64,000 nucleotides of DNA from Halomonas sp. I5-271120. GTDB lineage: Bacteria; Pseudomonadota; Gammaproteobacteria; Pseudomonadales; Halomonadaceae. Numbering within the stretch: the stretch's first letter is position 1; each line of letters starts with the position of its first letter. Below, in pieces: positions 8,583 to 16,729 of this stretch. The DNA lies in the NCBI RefSeq assembly GCF_030553075.1, contig NZ_CP130701.1:3286001-3350000 (forward strand). The letters run 5' to 3'. Position numbers and translations under genes: made by a program. The notes beneath the pieces are model-generated. The model ran no database searches and was not told the DNA's origin. It saw only the letters and a list, made by a program, of their open reading frames with translations.

Positions 8583-9641
8583 ATGTTCGACTCACTTTTG
8601 ATTGATGAGCATCGCAAGGTCCTTGCGGCGTTACACCAACTGGAAGAGACCCGGCGTAAGATTCTCTACGTCACCAATGAGGAAGGCCAGTTGCGTGGGA
8701 CACTAACAGATGGTGACGTGCGGCGTTGGATTCTGGGTGGTGGAGACCTGGAAGGGCAGGTCGGCGATGTGTGCAATCACATTCCCTATTCTGCGCGTGA
8801 AGGCTATCGAATGGCTGATATCGAAAGTGCCATGTCGACGCACAAGATCACATCGGTGCCAGTGCTGGATGACGATAATTGCATCATCGATGTTTTATTC
8901 TGGGAAGACCTCTTCCAAAAGGAAGGTAGCATCAAGAAGCAGGAGCCCCTCGCGTTACCGGTTGTCGTCATGGCCGGTGGGAAAGGCTCTCGGCTTGCTC
9001 CTTTCACCAGCGTATTGCCCAAGCCGCTGATTCCGGTCGGAGAAAAGACCGCTATCGAGATGATCATCGACTCATTCGTCCAGTGTGGTGTCGATGATTT
9101 TTATCTGTCGGTCAATTACAAGTCGAAGTTGATTCAGGCCTATTTCGAGGAACTTGAACCGTCCTATCGCATTAGCTATATCCATGAGGAAAAGCCACTG
9201 GGGACGGGGGGTGGCTTGCATGCACTGATTGGTCGCTTTGAAGGCGATCTTATCGTGACCAATTGCGATGTCATTATCAAGGCTGACTACCATGCCCTGA
9301 TGGCACATCACGGCCAGGAGAATAACGACATCACCATGGTTGTGTCACTGCGCCATTACGATATTCCTTATGGCATCTGTGACATTGTCGATAACGGCCA
9401 GCTCTGCGAGATGCGGGAAAAGCCCCATTACAACTTCCTGGTTAACACCGGACTTTATGTGCTCAAGTCCTCGGTTCTCAATCTGATTCCCGAGAATCAG
9501 TTTTACCACCTCACCGATTTGATCCAGGACGTCAAAGAGCGGGGTGGACGTGTCGGCGTTTACCCCATTAGCGACAAGGCCTGGTTGGATACCGGTGAAT
9601 GGCAACAGTACTGCGAAACCATGGCGCAGCTACGCGCTTGA
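8583..9641 (+). CDS. ptmE: CBS-domain sugar-1-phosphate nucleotidyltransferase, PtmE-like
   Basis: A 352-residue protein with two N-terminal CBS domains (about residues 1-120), then a nucleotidyltransferase domain starting VVVMAGGKGSRLAPFTSVL and continuing LPKPLIPVGEK. C. jejuni PtmE has this layout and makes GDP-glucosamine from GlcN-1-P and GTP, feeding the GDP-linked legionaminic acid pathway. Its place between legG and legF supports the same role here. The ATG at 8583 follows GGGGAGG at good spacing, 14 nt after the legG stop. The CBS pair suggests adenine-nucleotide sensing, which is inference. Confidence 0.88.
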   Translation: MFDSLLIDEHRKVLAALHQLEETRRKILYVTNEEGQLRGTLTDGDVRRWILGGGDLEGQVGDVCNHIPYSAREGYRMADIESAMSTHKITSVPVLDDDNCIIDVLFWEDLFQKEGSIKKQEPLALPVVVMAGGKGSRLAPFTSVLPKPLIPVGEKTAIEMIIDSFVQCGVDDFYLSVNYKSKLIQAYFEELEPSYRISYIHEEKPLGTGGGLHALIGRFEGDLIVTNCDVIIKADYHALMAHHGQENNDITMVVSLRHYDIPYGICDIVDNGQLCEMREKPHYNFLVNTGLYVLKSSVLNLIPENQFYHLTDLIQDVKERGGRVGVYPISDKAWLDTGEWQQYCETMAQLRA

Positions 9642-9690
9642 TGCCTCTCCGTGACAGCCTCTGCATGTCCTTTGTTTGAAGGTGAACGCA

Positions 9691-10407
9691 ATGATTGAAA
9701 GCCAACGCGTCGTGGCCATGATCCCGGCTCGCGGCGGCAGCAAGACCATCCCTGGGAAGAACCTACGTGATCTCAATGGCAGGCCATTGATTGCCTGGAC
9801 CATTGAGTTGGCCTTGAGCCTCGAGGAAGTGGATCGGGTCATTGTATCCACGGACAGCGAAGAAATTGCCGCCGTTGCACGCCAATATGGCGCTGAGGCC
9901 GTTTCTCGCCCTCCCGAGTTGGCAACTGATACCGCCTTGGTCCTGGATGCTGTGCGTGATCTCGCGCATCGCCTTCATCAAGAAGGTGAGGACGCGGCCT
10001 ATGCACTCCTATTGGAGCCGACGGCACCCCTGCGCCGCGGTATCGATGTGCAGTCCTGCCTGCAACGCTTACATCAAGATGGGTTGGACTCGGTGGCAAC
10101 GTTCAAGCTTGCCGACCTGAACCCGCACCGGGCTTGGCGCATCCATGACGGGATGCCGGAAACCTTCGTAGAGGGCAGCGTGCCCTGGTTACCGCGGCAG
10201 CAATTGCCGGAGGCCTTTCAGCTCAGCGGCGAGGTTTATGCCTTCCGCCTCGACACGCTCGCAAAAGCGACGCGGGGCATGCTGTTCGGGCGGACCGGGG
10301 CTGTGATTGTCGATGGAAGGGCATCATTGGACATCGATAACGAACAGGATTTTCTTATCGCGGAATTCATCACCAGGGAGAGCCAGGATGAACAGATCTC
10401 TGCATGA
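9691..10407 (+). CDS. legF: CMP-legionaminic acid synthetase, LegF/NeuA family
   Basis: A 238-residue acylneuraminate cytidylyltransferase that activates the nonulosonic acid with CTP for transfer. It shows the [19 protein letters not shown]-binding motif at the N-terminus, [13 protein letters not shown], and [10 protein letters not shown]. Length fits LegF/PtmB. The ATG at 9691 has GAAGGTGA upstream at good spacing, so an in-frame TTG at 9676 is unlikely. It overlaps the next gene by 20 nt, as expected in a compact cassette. Confidence 0.92.
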   Translation: MIESQRVVAMIPARGGSKTIPGKNLRDLNGRPLIAWTIELALSLEEVDRVIVSTDSEEIAAVARQYGAEAVSRPPELATDTALVLDAVRDLAHRLHQEGEDAAYALLLEPTAPLRRGIDVQSCLQRLHQDGLDSVATFKLADLNPHRAWRIHDGMPETFVEGSVPWLPRQQLPEAFQLSGEVYAFRLDTLAKATRGMLFGRTGAVIVDGRASLDIDNEQDFLIAEFITRESQDEQISA

Positions 10408-11185
10408 CTTACTCAATCTTGAGGGACGCACTGCACTAATCAGTGGTGGTGCCGGTCATCTTGGGCTCGCCATGGGTGAGGCGCTTGCCGAGCTAGGGGC
10501 CAACGTAGTGATTGCCAGCCGTGATGCCGAACGGTGCAAGGCGATCGCGGCTGGGTGGTGTGATCGTTGGCCAGCCGCGCAGCACCGGGGAATCGCACTC
10601 GATGTTACCGACCGGGAGTCGGTAGCCCGCTGCGTAGAGTATTTGCAAGACACTTGCGGCGGTCTGAATATCCTGGTCAACAATGCCTGGTCGGGCCGCA
10701 AGAACAGCTGGCAGAGCATTGATGAAGATGACTGGTACTACGATGTGGACATCAGTCTGAATTCAGTATTCCGGATGGTGAAACAGTGCCACCCCCTGCT
10801 AAAAGCCAGTGCTGGCAGCATCATCAACATCTCGTCCATGTATGGTCATGTGGCTCCCGACTACCGCCTTTATGAAGGCACTGACCATGCCAACCCGCCC
10901 AGCTATGGCGCGGCCAAGGCCGGTGTCCTGCAATTCACTCGCTACCTGGCCAGTTTTCTCTCGCCTGATGCCATACGTGTCAACGCAATCAGTCCGGGGG
11001 CCTTCCCGCATGCCATAACCCAGGATAACCAGGCCTTCATGGAGCGCTTGAAGAGCAAGGCCCCCGCAGGTCGCCTAGGAGAGCCAGAGGATCTGAAGGG
11101 AGTCGTAGCGCTGCTGGCAAGTGATGCCGGTGCTTACATGACGGGACAGAACCTGTGTGTCGACGGTGGCTGGGCGATCTGGTGA
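10388..11185 (+). CDS. ptmA: Short-chain dehydrogenase, PtmA-like
   Basis: A 265-residue classical SDR. It has the cofactor motif SGGAGHLG near residue 20, NNAWSG, the catalytic ISSMYG serine, and YGAAKAG as the YxxxK pair. The C-terminus VDGGWAIW is typical. In C. jejuni, ptmA sits directly after ptmB (legF) in the legionaminic acid locus, as here. The exact reaction is not something I can assign from sequence. The start is the ATG at 10388, six nt after GGGAG, inside the end of legF. A second SDR of the same kind lies 2.2 kb downstream. Confidence 0.8.
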   Translation: MNRSLHDLLNLEGRTALISGGAGHLGLAMGEALAELGANVVIASRDAERCKAIAAGWCDRWPAAQHRGIALDVTDRESVARCVEYLQDTCGGLNILVNNAWSGRKNSWQSIDEDDWYYDVDISLNSVFRMVKQCHPLLKASAGSIINISSMYGHVAPDYRLYEGTDHANPPSYGAAKAGVLQFTRYLASFLSPDAIRVNAISPGAFPHAITQDNQAFMERLKSKAPAGRLGEPEDLKGVVALLASDAGAYMTGQNLCVDGGWAIW

Positions 11186-11232
11186 ATCGGTGCATCAAGG
11201 GTGAGCCACGAGAAGGGAAGGTGGGAGACGCG

Positions 11233-12432
11233 ATGAAAGTATGTCTGGTCAACGATACCTCCGATGACCCGAATTGGGGCGCTCGAGCGACCTCTTTGGC
11301 GCTTCGCGAGCTGATTCATGAAGCAGGCGGGCAGGTCGAATCGACGCTGTATCAGTACCGTATTGGCATTGCGCAGACGGAGGATATTGCGTCAGTTCGA
11401 GACGCTGAGGTTCTATCAGGGCAGGTGGAAGATGTCGCGCCGAGCCGTTGGCAAGAGTTTGAGTCTAGAGCCCGCGAGGTCATGGATGGCGTCATCTTTC
11501 CGGAAATATATACCGCTCTGGCCATTAGTGACGTCGTGCTAGTCAGCGGCGAAGGCTGCATCTATGACTGTACCCGGCAAAGTCGCATGATCTACTTCAT
11601 CGCCTATCTGGCAAAGCGCTTTTTCGGCAAGCCAACGGCGATAGTAAACCACAGTATTGTGATGAACGACCCGGTATTGAGGGAAATCGCCGACCATGTC
11701 TATCCGTTGTTGGATGACATCGTGTTTCGCGAGCCAGACTCGGCGTTGGCCTGTTCCCGCGGGCTGGGTCGCGTAGCGTCTGATGCCGCCTATCTGTACC
11801 AACCACAAGGCACAGAATGGTGGTCTCGGCTGGGATCACCTCAGGAATCGTCTCAGGATGAGAACGAAGGCGATATCTTGCGCGGTGGAGCCTTCGATCC
11901 GCAGGCTCCTTATGCCTGCATCGGTGGAGGTTCGGTGTATTTTCGTGGACTCAAGCCGGGGTTCGATGCGGTACCGAGCTTCAGCAAACTATGTCGAGCG
12001 CTGCAGGCATGTGTCGGGCAGGTCATTCTTACCGCTTCATCGGGCAAGGATCTGCGCATCATGGAGCCCGTTGCTGAACGCCTCGACCTGCCTTTGGCCG
12101 GTGTCAATTTGCCTATCCAATCGGCGGTAAATCTGATGGGGAATGCCCAGGTTTACATTGGCGCTCGCTGGCATCCCAGCATCTTTGCACATAGCGGCGG
12201 TACACCGGTCATCGCCCTGAATCGGCATACTGTCAAAATGGATGCCTTTCTCAAGCAGGCGGACATGCAGCAGAGCGCCTTCGATCCATTCGCGATCGAG
12301 GATCAGTTTGACGATCTGATGGCAGAGGTCAAAGCACACCTGCAGGCGGGAGAAGGGCTCAGAAGACGCTTGCGCAGCAGGGCGCTTCGGCTCGCCGGTA
12401 TGGCGCGTGAGAACGTGCGTCTCCTGACCTAA
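11233..12432 (+). CDS. Polysaccharide pyruvyltransferase-family protein
   Basis: A 399-residue protein of the CsaB/WcaK/AmsJ family, members of which add pyruvate ketals from phosphoenolpyruvate or act as related transferases. Supporting motifs are an N-terminal DDPNWGARATSLALREL, the glycine-rich CIGGGSVYF, and IGARWHPSIFAHSGGTPVIAL near residue 310, which carries the family's Arg-x-His. The ATG at 11233 follows GGGAG. It interrupts what would otherwise be a continuous ptmA and ptmF-like series, so it may modify the nonulosonic acid or a neighbouring residue; that is inference. No membrane segment is seen. Confidence 0.75.
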   Translation: MKVCLVNDTSDDPNWGARATSLALRELIHEAGGQVESTLYQYRIGIAQTEDIASVRDAEVLSGQVEDVAPSRWQEFESRAREVMDGVIFPEIYTALAISDVVLVSGEGCIYDCTRQSRMIYFIAYLAKRFFGKPTAIVNHSIVMNDPVLREIADHVYPLLDDIVFREPDSALACSRGLGRVASDAAYLYQPQGTEWWSRLGSPQESSQDENEGDILRGGAFDPQAPYACIGGGSVYFRGLKPGFDAVPSFSKLCRALQACVGQVILTASSGKDLRIMEPVAERLDLPLAGVNLPIQSAVNLMGNAQVYIGARWHPSIFAHSGGTPVIALNRHTVKMDAFLKQADMQQSAFDPFAIEDQFDDLMAEVKAHLQAGEGLRRRLRSRALRLAGMARENVRLLT

Positions 12433-12497
12433 GTCCATTCTGTCTATTGAATCTCGTGATACCCAACTCCTGCCCTTAATTTAGAGGCTTACGCTCC

Positions 12498-13427
12498 ATG
12501 GTCACGCGTGTCGGCATGCTGGGAATGAGTGATGGTAACGGCCATCCGTTCTCTTTCTCCGCGATTATCAATGGTTACTCAGACAATGGGATGCGTCATT
12601 CCGGCTGGCCAGGCATCTATGACTACGTACGTCGCCGCCATGGATCGGAATTCGGCGTGGGCGATCTGCGCGTCACCCATGCCTGGACCCAGGACGCCGA
12701 ACAGACGGCGGCCCTATGCAGGGCCACAAGCATTTCGCATGCCGTCTCGTCACCCACCGATATGCTCGGTGTAGTAGACGCGGTGATCATCGCTCGGGAC
12801 GATCATGCCTCCCACCGCCCCCTGGCCATGCCCTTTCTGGAAGCCGGTATACCCGTATTTATCGATAAACCTCTGACACTGGATCTCGACGAGTTGCGCT
12901 GGTTCACGCCTTACCTTGAGAGCGGCTTGCTTATGTCCTGCTCGGGAATGCGCTATGCCAAGGAATTGGACGCATGGCGAGCAGGACAGATCGATCATGG
13001 CGAGATGAGACTGGTTCGCGGAACCATCGTCAACGATTGGGAGCGCTATGGCGTGCATCTTCTGGACGCCATCCTACCGTTGATGCCATCACGTCCGATA
13101 TCAGTAAGCGCCCTGCCGGCCGCCCATGACTCCTTGATCGTGGTGATGGGGGACGGTGTGCCGGTCCACATAGATGCACTCGGACAGGTGCCGGCGATGT
13201 TTCGCGTAGAACTGATGAGTAGCCACCATATCAGCTGTTTCGATATTACTGACAACTTCTCGATGTTTCGCCGCACGCTCTGGGCTTTCTGGCGGCAGAT
13301 AGTAGATGGACATCCCGCGATTCCCGCTGTGGAGACAGTCGACGTCATTCGTACATTGATCGCTGGAAAATTAGCGCTTCAGAACCGAAAGGAGGTGTCA
13401 TTAGGTGGATTCGACAACCTTTTATGA
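12498..13427 (+). CDS. Gfo/Idh/MocA-family oxidoreductase
   Basis: A 309-residue NAD(P)-dependent oxidoreductase. The N-terminal Rossmann region is atypical, with GMLGMSDGNGHPFS where GxGxxG is usual. VVDAVIIARDDHASH and FIDKPLTLDLDEL follow (the DKP replaces the common EKP) and support the family call. The C-terminal domain is shorter than in typical sugar dehydrogenases. A Gfo/Idh-like gene (ptmF) occurs in Campylobacter legionaminic acid loci, so a role in the same pathway is plausible but unproven. It overlaps the next SDR gene by 23 nt. Confidence 0.72.
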   Translation: MVTRVGMLGMSDGNGHPFSFSAIINGYSDNGMRHSGWPGIYDYVRRRHGSEFGVGDLRVTHAWTQDAEQTAALCRATSISHAVSSPTDMLGVVDAVIIARDDHASHRPLAMPFLEAGIPVFIDKPLTLDLDELRWFTPYLESGLLMSCSGMRYAKELDAWRAGQIDHGEMRLVRGTIVNDWERYGVHLLDAILPLMPSRPISVSALPAAHDSLIVVMGDGVPVHIDALGQVPAMFRVELMSSHHISCFDITDNFSMFRRTLWAFWRQIVDGHPAIPAVETVDVIRTLIAGKLALQNRKEVSLGGFDNLL

Positions 13428-14232
13428 CCTGTTTGATCTCAAGGGACGTGTAGCAATCGTGACAGGTGGACTCGGCATTCTGGGGCAGCATTTCTGCCAA
13501 GCTCTGGCGGAATTTGGTGCCAATGTGGTGGTGGCCGACCTGGATGGAGAGTCTGCGGAGCGATATGCGGCTGAGCTAGGACGGGATACGGGCGTGCGTT
13601 GTATCGGCCTGCCCTGTGATGTCAGCGACGAGGCTTCGGTGGAAGCACTAGTCACTAGCACGTTGGAGCACTTCGGTGCCATCGATATTCTTCACAATAA
13701 TGCGGCCAGCAAGTCCGATGATCTCGGGGCCTTCTTCACACCGGTAGAAGAATACAGTCTGGCGGAATGGAGAAAGATAATGGCCGTTAATCTGGATGGA
13801 GTATTCCTGGTGTCGCGCAGTGTGGGTCGCCGCATGATTGAGCAGGGTAGGGGGGGGAGCATCATCCATACTGGCTCCATCTATGGCCAGTTAGGCAGTG
13901 ACCCACGCATTTATCAGGGGTCTGAATACCTGGGAATCGCCATTAACACGCCGCCTGTCTATGCCGCTTCAAAGGCAGGAGTGTCTGGGCTGGCGCGGTA
14001 TCTGGCCACTAATTGGGCGTCACACGGTATCCGGGTCAACACCCTGATTCCTGGTGGAGTGCAAAGCGGTCAGAACGCGGCATTCGTCGATCGCTACTCC
14101 CAGCGAGTACCGATGGGGCGGATGGGGCAGCCCGACGATCTAGTGGGAGCCCTCATCTTCCTGGCCTCGGACGCCTCGCGATACGTCACCGGTCAGTGCC
14201 TGTATGTCGATGGCGGACTCAGCGCCTGGTAG
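13405..14232 (+). CDS. Second short-chain dehydrogenase, PtmA-like
   Basis: A 275-residue classical SDR with TGGLGILG, HNNAAS, the HTGSIYG serine, and YAASKAG as the catalytic YxxxK. It matches the SDR at 10388-11185 along its whole length (ELGANVV against [15 protein letters not shown] against RVNTLIPG, DGGWAIW against DGGLSAW), so the two are paralogues. The GTG start at 13405 lies eight nt after a near-perfect AAAGGAGGT ribosome site, which decides the start. It overlaps the Gfo/Idh gene and is presumably translated with it. The substrate is unknown. Confidence 0.78.
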   Translation: MDSTTFYDLFDLKGRVAIVTGGLGILGQHFCQALAEFGANVVVADLDGESAERYAAELGRDTGVRCIGLPCDVSDEASVEALVTSTLEHFGAIDILHNNAASKSDDLGAFFTPVEEYSLAEWRKIMAVNLDGVFLVSRSVGRRMIEQGRGGSIIHTGSIYGQLGSDPRIYQGSEYLGIAINTPPVYAASKAGVSGLARYLATNWASHGIRVNTLIPGGVQSGQNAAFVDRYSQRVPMGRMGQPDDLVGALIFLASDASRYVTGQCLYVDGGLSAW

Positions 14233-14284
14233 CTCACAAAAGATATTGATAACAATACATACAGAAGACTAGGTAGCGACGATC

Positions 14285-15280
14285 ATGGCGAATAATCTTA
14301 CCATCGTGATGTATCACTATGTCCGCCCCTTGAAAGAGTCCCGCTATCCCGATCTCAAGGCTCTTGAATCGGAGAATTTTCGTGGCCAGCTTGATTACAT
14401 ACAGCGTCATTACACAGTAGTGAACATGCAAGACGTCATTGCCGCAACCCGCGGTGAGGCCAGGCTGCCGGAGCAAGCCATCCTGCTTACCTTTGACGAT
14501 GGCTATCGGGATCACTACGAGCATGTCTTGCCGCTGCTCGTTGAGCGTGGCGTGCAAGGGAGTTTCTTTCCTCCCGCTTGCGCGGTGCGTGAAGGGCGCG
14601 TGTTGGACGTCAACAAGATTCACTTCACCCTTGCCAGTAGCACCAATCCACAGCGGCTGATCGCCGAGATATTTGCCGTCATGGATGCTCACCGCAATGA
14701 ATACGGTTTGCCCGGCAATGCGGAATGCTTTGATGCCTTTTCAAGAGAAAGCCGCTATGACAGTGCCGACGTGACCTTCATCAAGCGCATCCTACAGAAG
14801 GGACTGCCGGCGCCGATGCGCGGGCCTCTCATTGATCGCCTGTTTCGTCAATTCGTGACCAATGACGAGCGCGACTTTGCCGCAGAGCTGTACATGGATG
14901 ATACCCAGCTGCGTGAATTGCTTGACGCCGGCATGTTCATTGGCAGTCACGGTGATCAGCATCTGTGGCTGAATACGCTTAGTGCCGACGAACAGCGGAG
15001 TGAAGTTGAGACCAGCCTGGAATTCATGGGTGATATTGGTGTGCCACAACATGATTGGGTCATGTGCTATCCCTACGGCGGCTATAACAATGCCCTACTG
15101 GCGCTTTTACGGGAAAAGGGCTGTGCACTGGGGTTGACTGTTGACGTGGGTGTGGCAGATCTAGCTCTAACAGACCCTCTTTGCCTGCCAAGGTTGGACA
15201 CTAACGACTTACCCAGTTCGCTTGATGTCTATTCCGTTCACAGTGCGCCTGCCAGCGATGGCCATCAACTCGAGGCGTAA
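14285..15280 (+). CDS. Polysaccharide deacetylase-family (NodB) protein
   Basis: A 331-residue carbohydrate esterase 4 homology protein. It has LTFDDGYRDHYE (the metal-binding TFDDG), SHGDQHLW (the HxxxH metal site) and MCYPYGGYN (the third NodB motif). Between the first two motifs sits an insertion of about 110 residues (about 105-220) that is not part of the minimal fold. No signal peptide is seen, so it probably acts in the cytoplasm on a precursor or lipid-linked sugar rather than on finished polymer. Its neighbour is a DUF4910 hydrolase, 31 nt downstream. Confidence 0.8.
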   Translation: MANNLTIVMYHYVRPLKESRYPDLKALESENFRGQLDYIQRHYTVVNMQDVIAATRGEARLPEQAILLTFDDGYRDHYEHVLPLLVERGVQGSFFPPACAVREGRVLDVNKIHFTLASSTNPQRLIAEIFAVMDAHRNEYGLPGNAECFDAFSRESRYDSADVTFIKRILQKGLPAPMRGPLIDRLFRQFVTNDERDFAAELYMDDTQLRELLDAGMFIGSHGDQHLWLNTLSADEQRSEVETSLEFMGDIGVPQHDWVMCYPYGGYNNALLALLREKGCALGLTVDVGVADLALTDPLCLPRLDTNDLPSSLDVYSVHSAPASDGHQLEA

Positions 15281-15311
15281 ACTCATATAAGTCGTCGTAA
15301 CAGGACTTCCC

Positions 15312-16601
15312 ATGACTGACATGATGAAACTGCTATCCGACCTGACGCCGCTCAATCGCGTGGTTTGCTCCAGCGACTTTGACGATACCATTCGCTACAT
15401 GCAGGACATTCTGCCATTTCGAGAACATACCTATTCTGCTGATAATAACTATAATGGTTGGGTGATTCCCAATAAATGGGATATCAAAGCCGCTAGAATT
15501 GATTATCAGGGAAAAACGATCTACGAGAGCGGACATCCGCTGGCCGTCATGGCTCTCTCCACCTCTTTCAGTGGCACCGTGGATCGCGAGGAACTGCGGC
15601 GCCACCTCCATTATGATCACCGTTACCCCGATGCTGTCCCTTTCCACTTCCGTCAGCTCTTTCGTAGTTGGCAGCGAGACTGGGGGTTCTGTGTGCCAAA
15701 AACCTTCTACGACGGCCTACAGGAAGGGGAGTACGATGTTCTGATCGAGACTGAAGAGGCGCCGGGAACGCTGCGGGTGATAGATTACACTCTCGAGGGG
15801 AAGTCCCCTGAAACTATCATTTTTGCTGCCAACTTGGACCACCCCGGTGTGGCTAACGACGGCCTATCCGGTGTAGCGGTGGGAGTGTCCCTGTTTGAGG
15901 CATTACGCCGGCGTCAGGAAAAGACCAACTTCAGCTACCGACTGGTACTGGCACCAGGAATCATCGGCAATGAGTATTATCTTGGCCACCTAGCGAGTGC
16001 CGAGAAAGAGCACTTGCTAGAAGGGGTCATGCTGGAAATGCTAGGTTCACCTACCGAGCTTGCCCTTCAGCATTCTCGTCATCGAGAGTCCAATATAGAG
16101 TTAGCAGTGGCCGAGTCGCTAGTAGCGAATGACTGTGAACATCATACTGGCGAATTTGAAAGCGAGTTACTTAACGACGAGTACATCTGGGAAGCCTATG
16201 GCATTCCCATGGCATCATTATCACGCTTCCCGTATCCCGAATATCATACCGATCGCGATAATCTGGACTTAATGCGACCCGAAAGGTTGGAAGAGGCCGT
16301 GAAGGTACTACTGGATGCTGTCGAGACCTTGGAGTCGAGTTCTATCGTGCGCAAGCGTTTCTCAGGAAACATTTGCCTTTCCAACCCCGAGTATGATCTC
16401 TACATTGATCCGGGACAGGTCGCCTTTGGCGATATGCCTGACGAACAGCGCCGTCGCATGCGACTATTGATGGACACAATTCCTACCCTGACTAGGCCTA
16501 CGAGCATCAATATTCTGGCGGAGAGAGTTGGTTTGCCATTAACGATGGTCGAGAATTATCTCGCAAAATGGGTTCGTCATGGACTGCTGGAACTGACCTG
16601 A
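15312..16601 (+). CDS. DUF4910 aminopeptidase-like zinc hydrolase
   Basis: A 429-residue protein of the DUF4910/DUF2172 aminopeptidase-like family, with an M28-type fold expected in the middle. Candidate metal or catalytic residues lie in NLDHPGVANDGLSG (about residues 175-190), IIGNEYYLG, and EYHTDRDNLD. The last 70 residues look like a winged-helix domain (LAERVGLPLTMVENYLAKWV). Such proteins occur in surface-glycan and flagellin-glycosylation clusters, but their reaction is not established to my knowledge. With the NodB protein upstream, removal or exchange of an acyl or aminoacyl group on an amino sugar is a reasonable guess. Confidence 0.7.
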   Translation: MTDMMKLLSDLTPLNRVVCSSDFDDTIRYMQDILPFREHTYSADNNYNGWVIPNKWDIKAARIDYQGKTIYESGHPLAVMALSTSFSGTVDREELRRHLHYDHRYPDAVPFHFRQLFRSWQRDWGFCVPKTFYDGLQEGEYDVLIETEEAPGTLRVIDYTLEGKSPETIIFAANLDHPGVANDGLSGVAVGVSLFEALRRRQEKTNFSYRLVLAPGIIGNEYYLGHLASAEKEHLLEGVMLEMLGSPTELALQHSRHRESNIELAVAESLVANDCEHHTGEFESELLNDEYIWEAYGIPMASLSRFPYPEYHTDRDNLDLMRPERLEEAVKVLLDAVETLESSSIVRKRFSGNICLSNPEYDLYIDPGQVAFGDMPDEQRRRMRLLMDTIPTLTRPTSINILAERVGLPLTMVENYLAKWVRHGLLELT

Positions 16602-16729
16602 TTTTTCTCGCCTTGTCGATAAGTCTTGAGTCTCATCTAAACTATTGATTAGTCACTTGTTTATAGGTGTTTTGCAAGTATCGCTGTATTTTTTAAGTGG
16701 CTTTCAATCCTTTATTGGGAATGAGTAAA

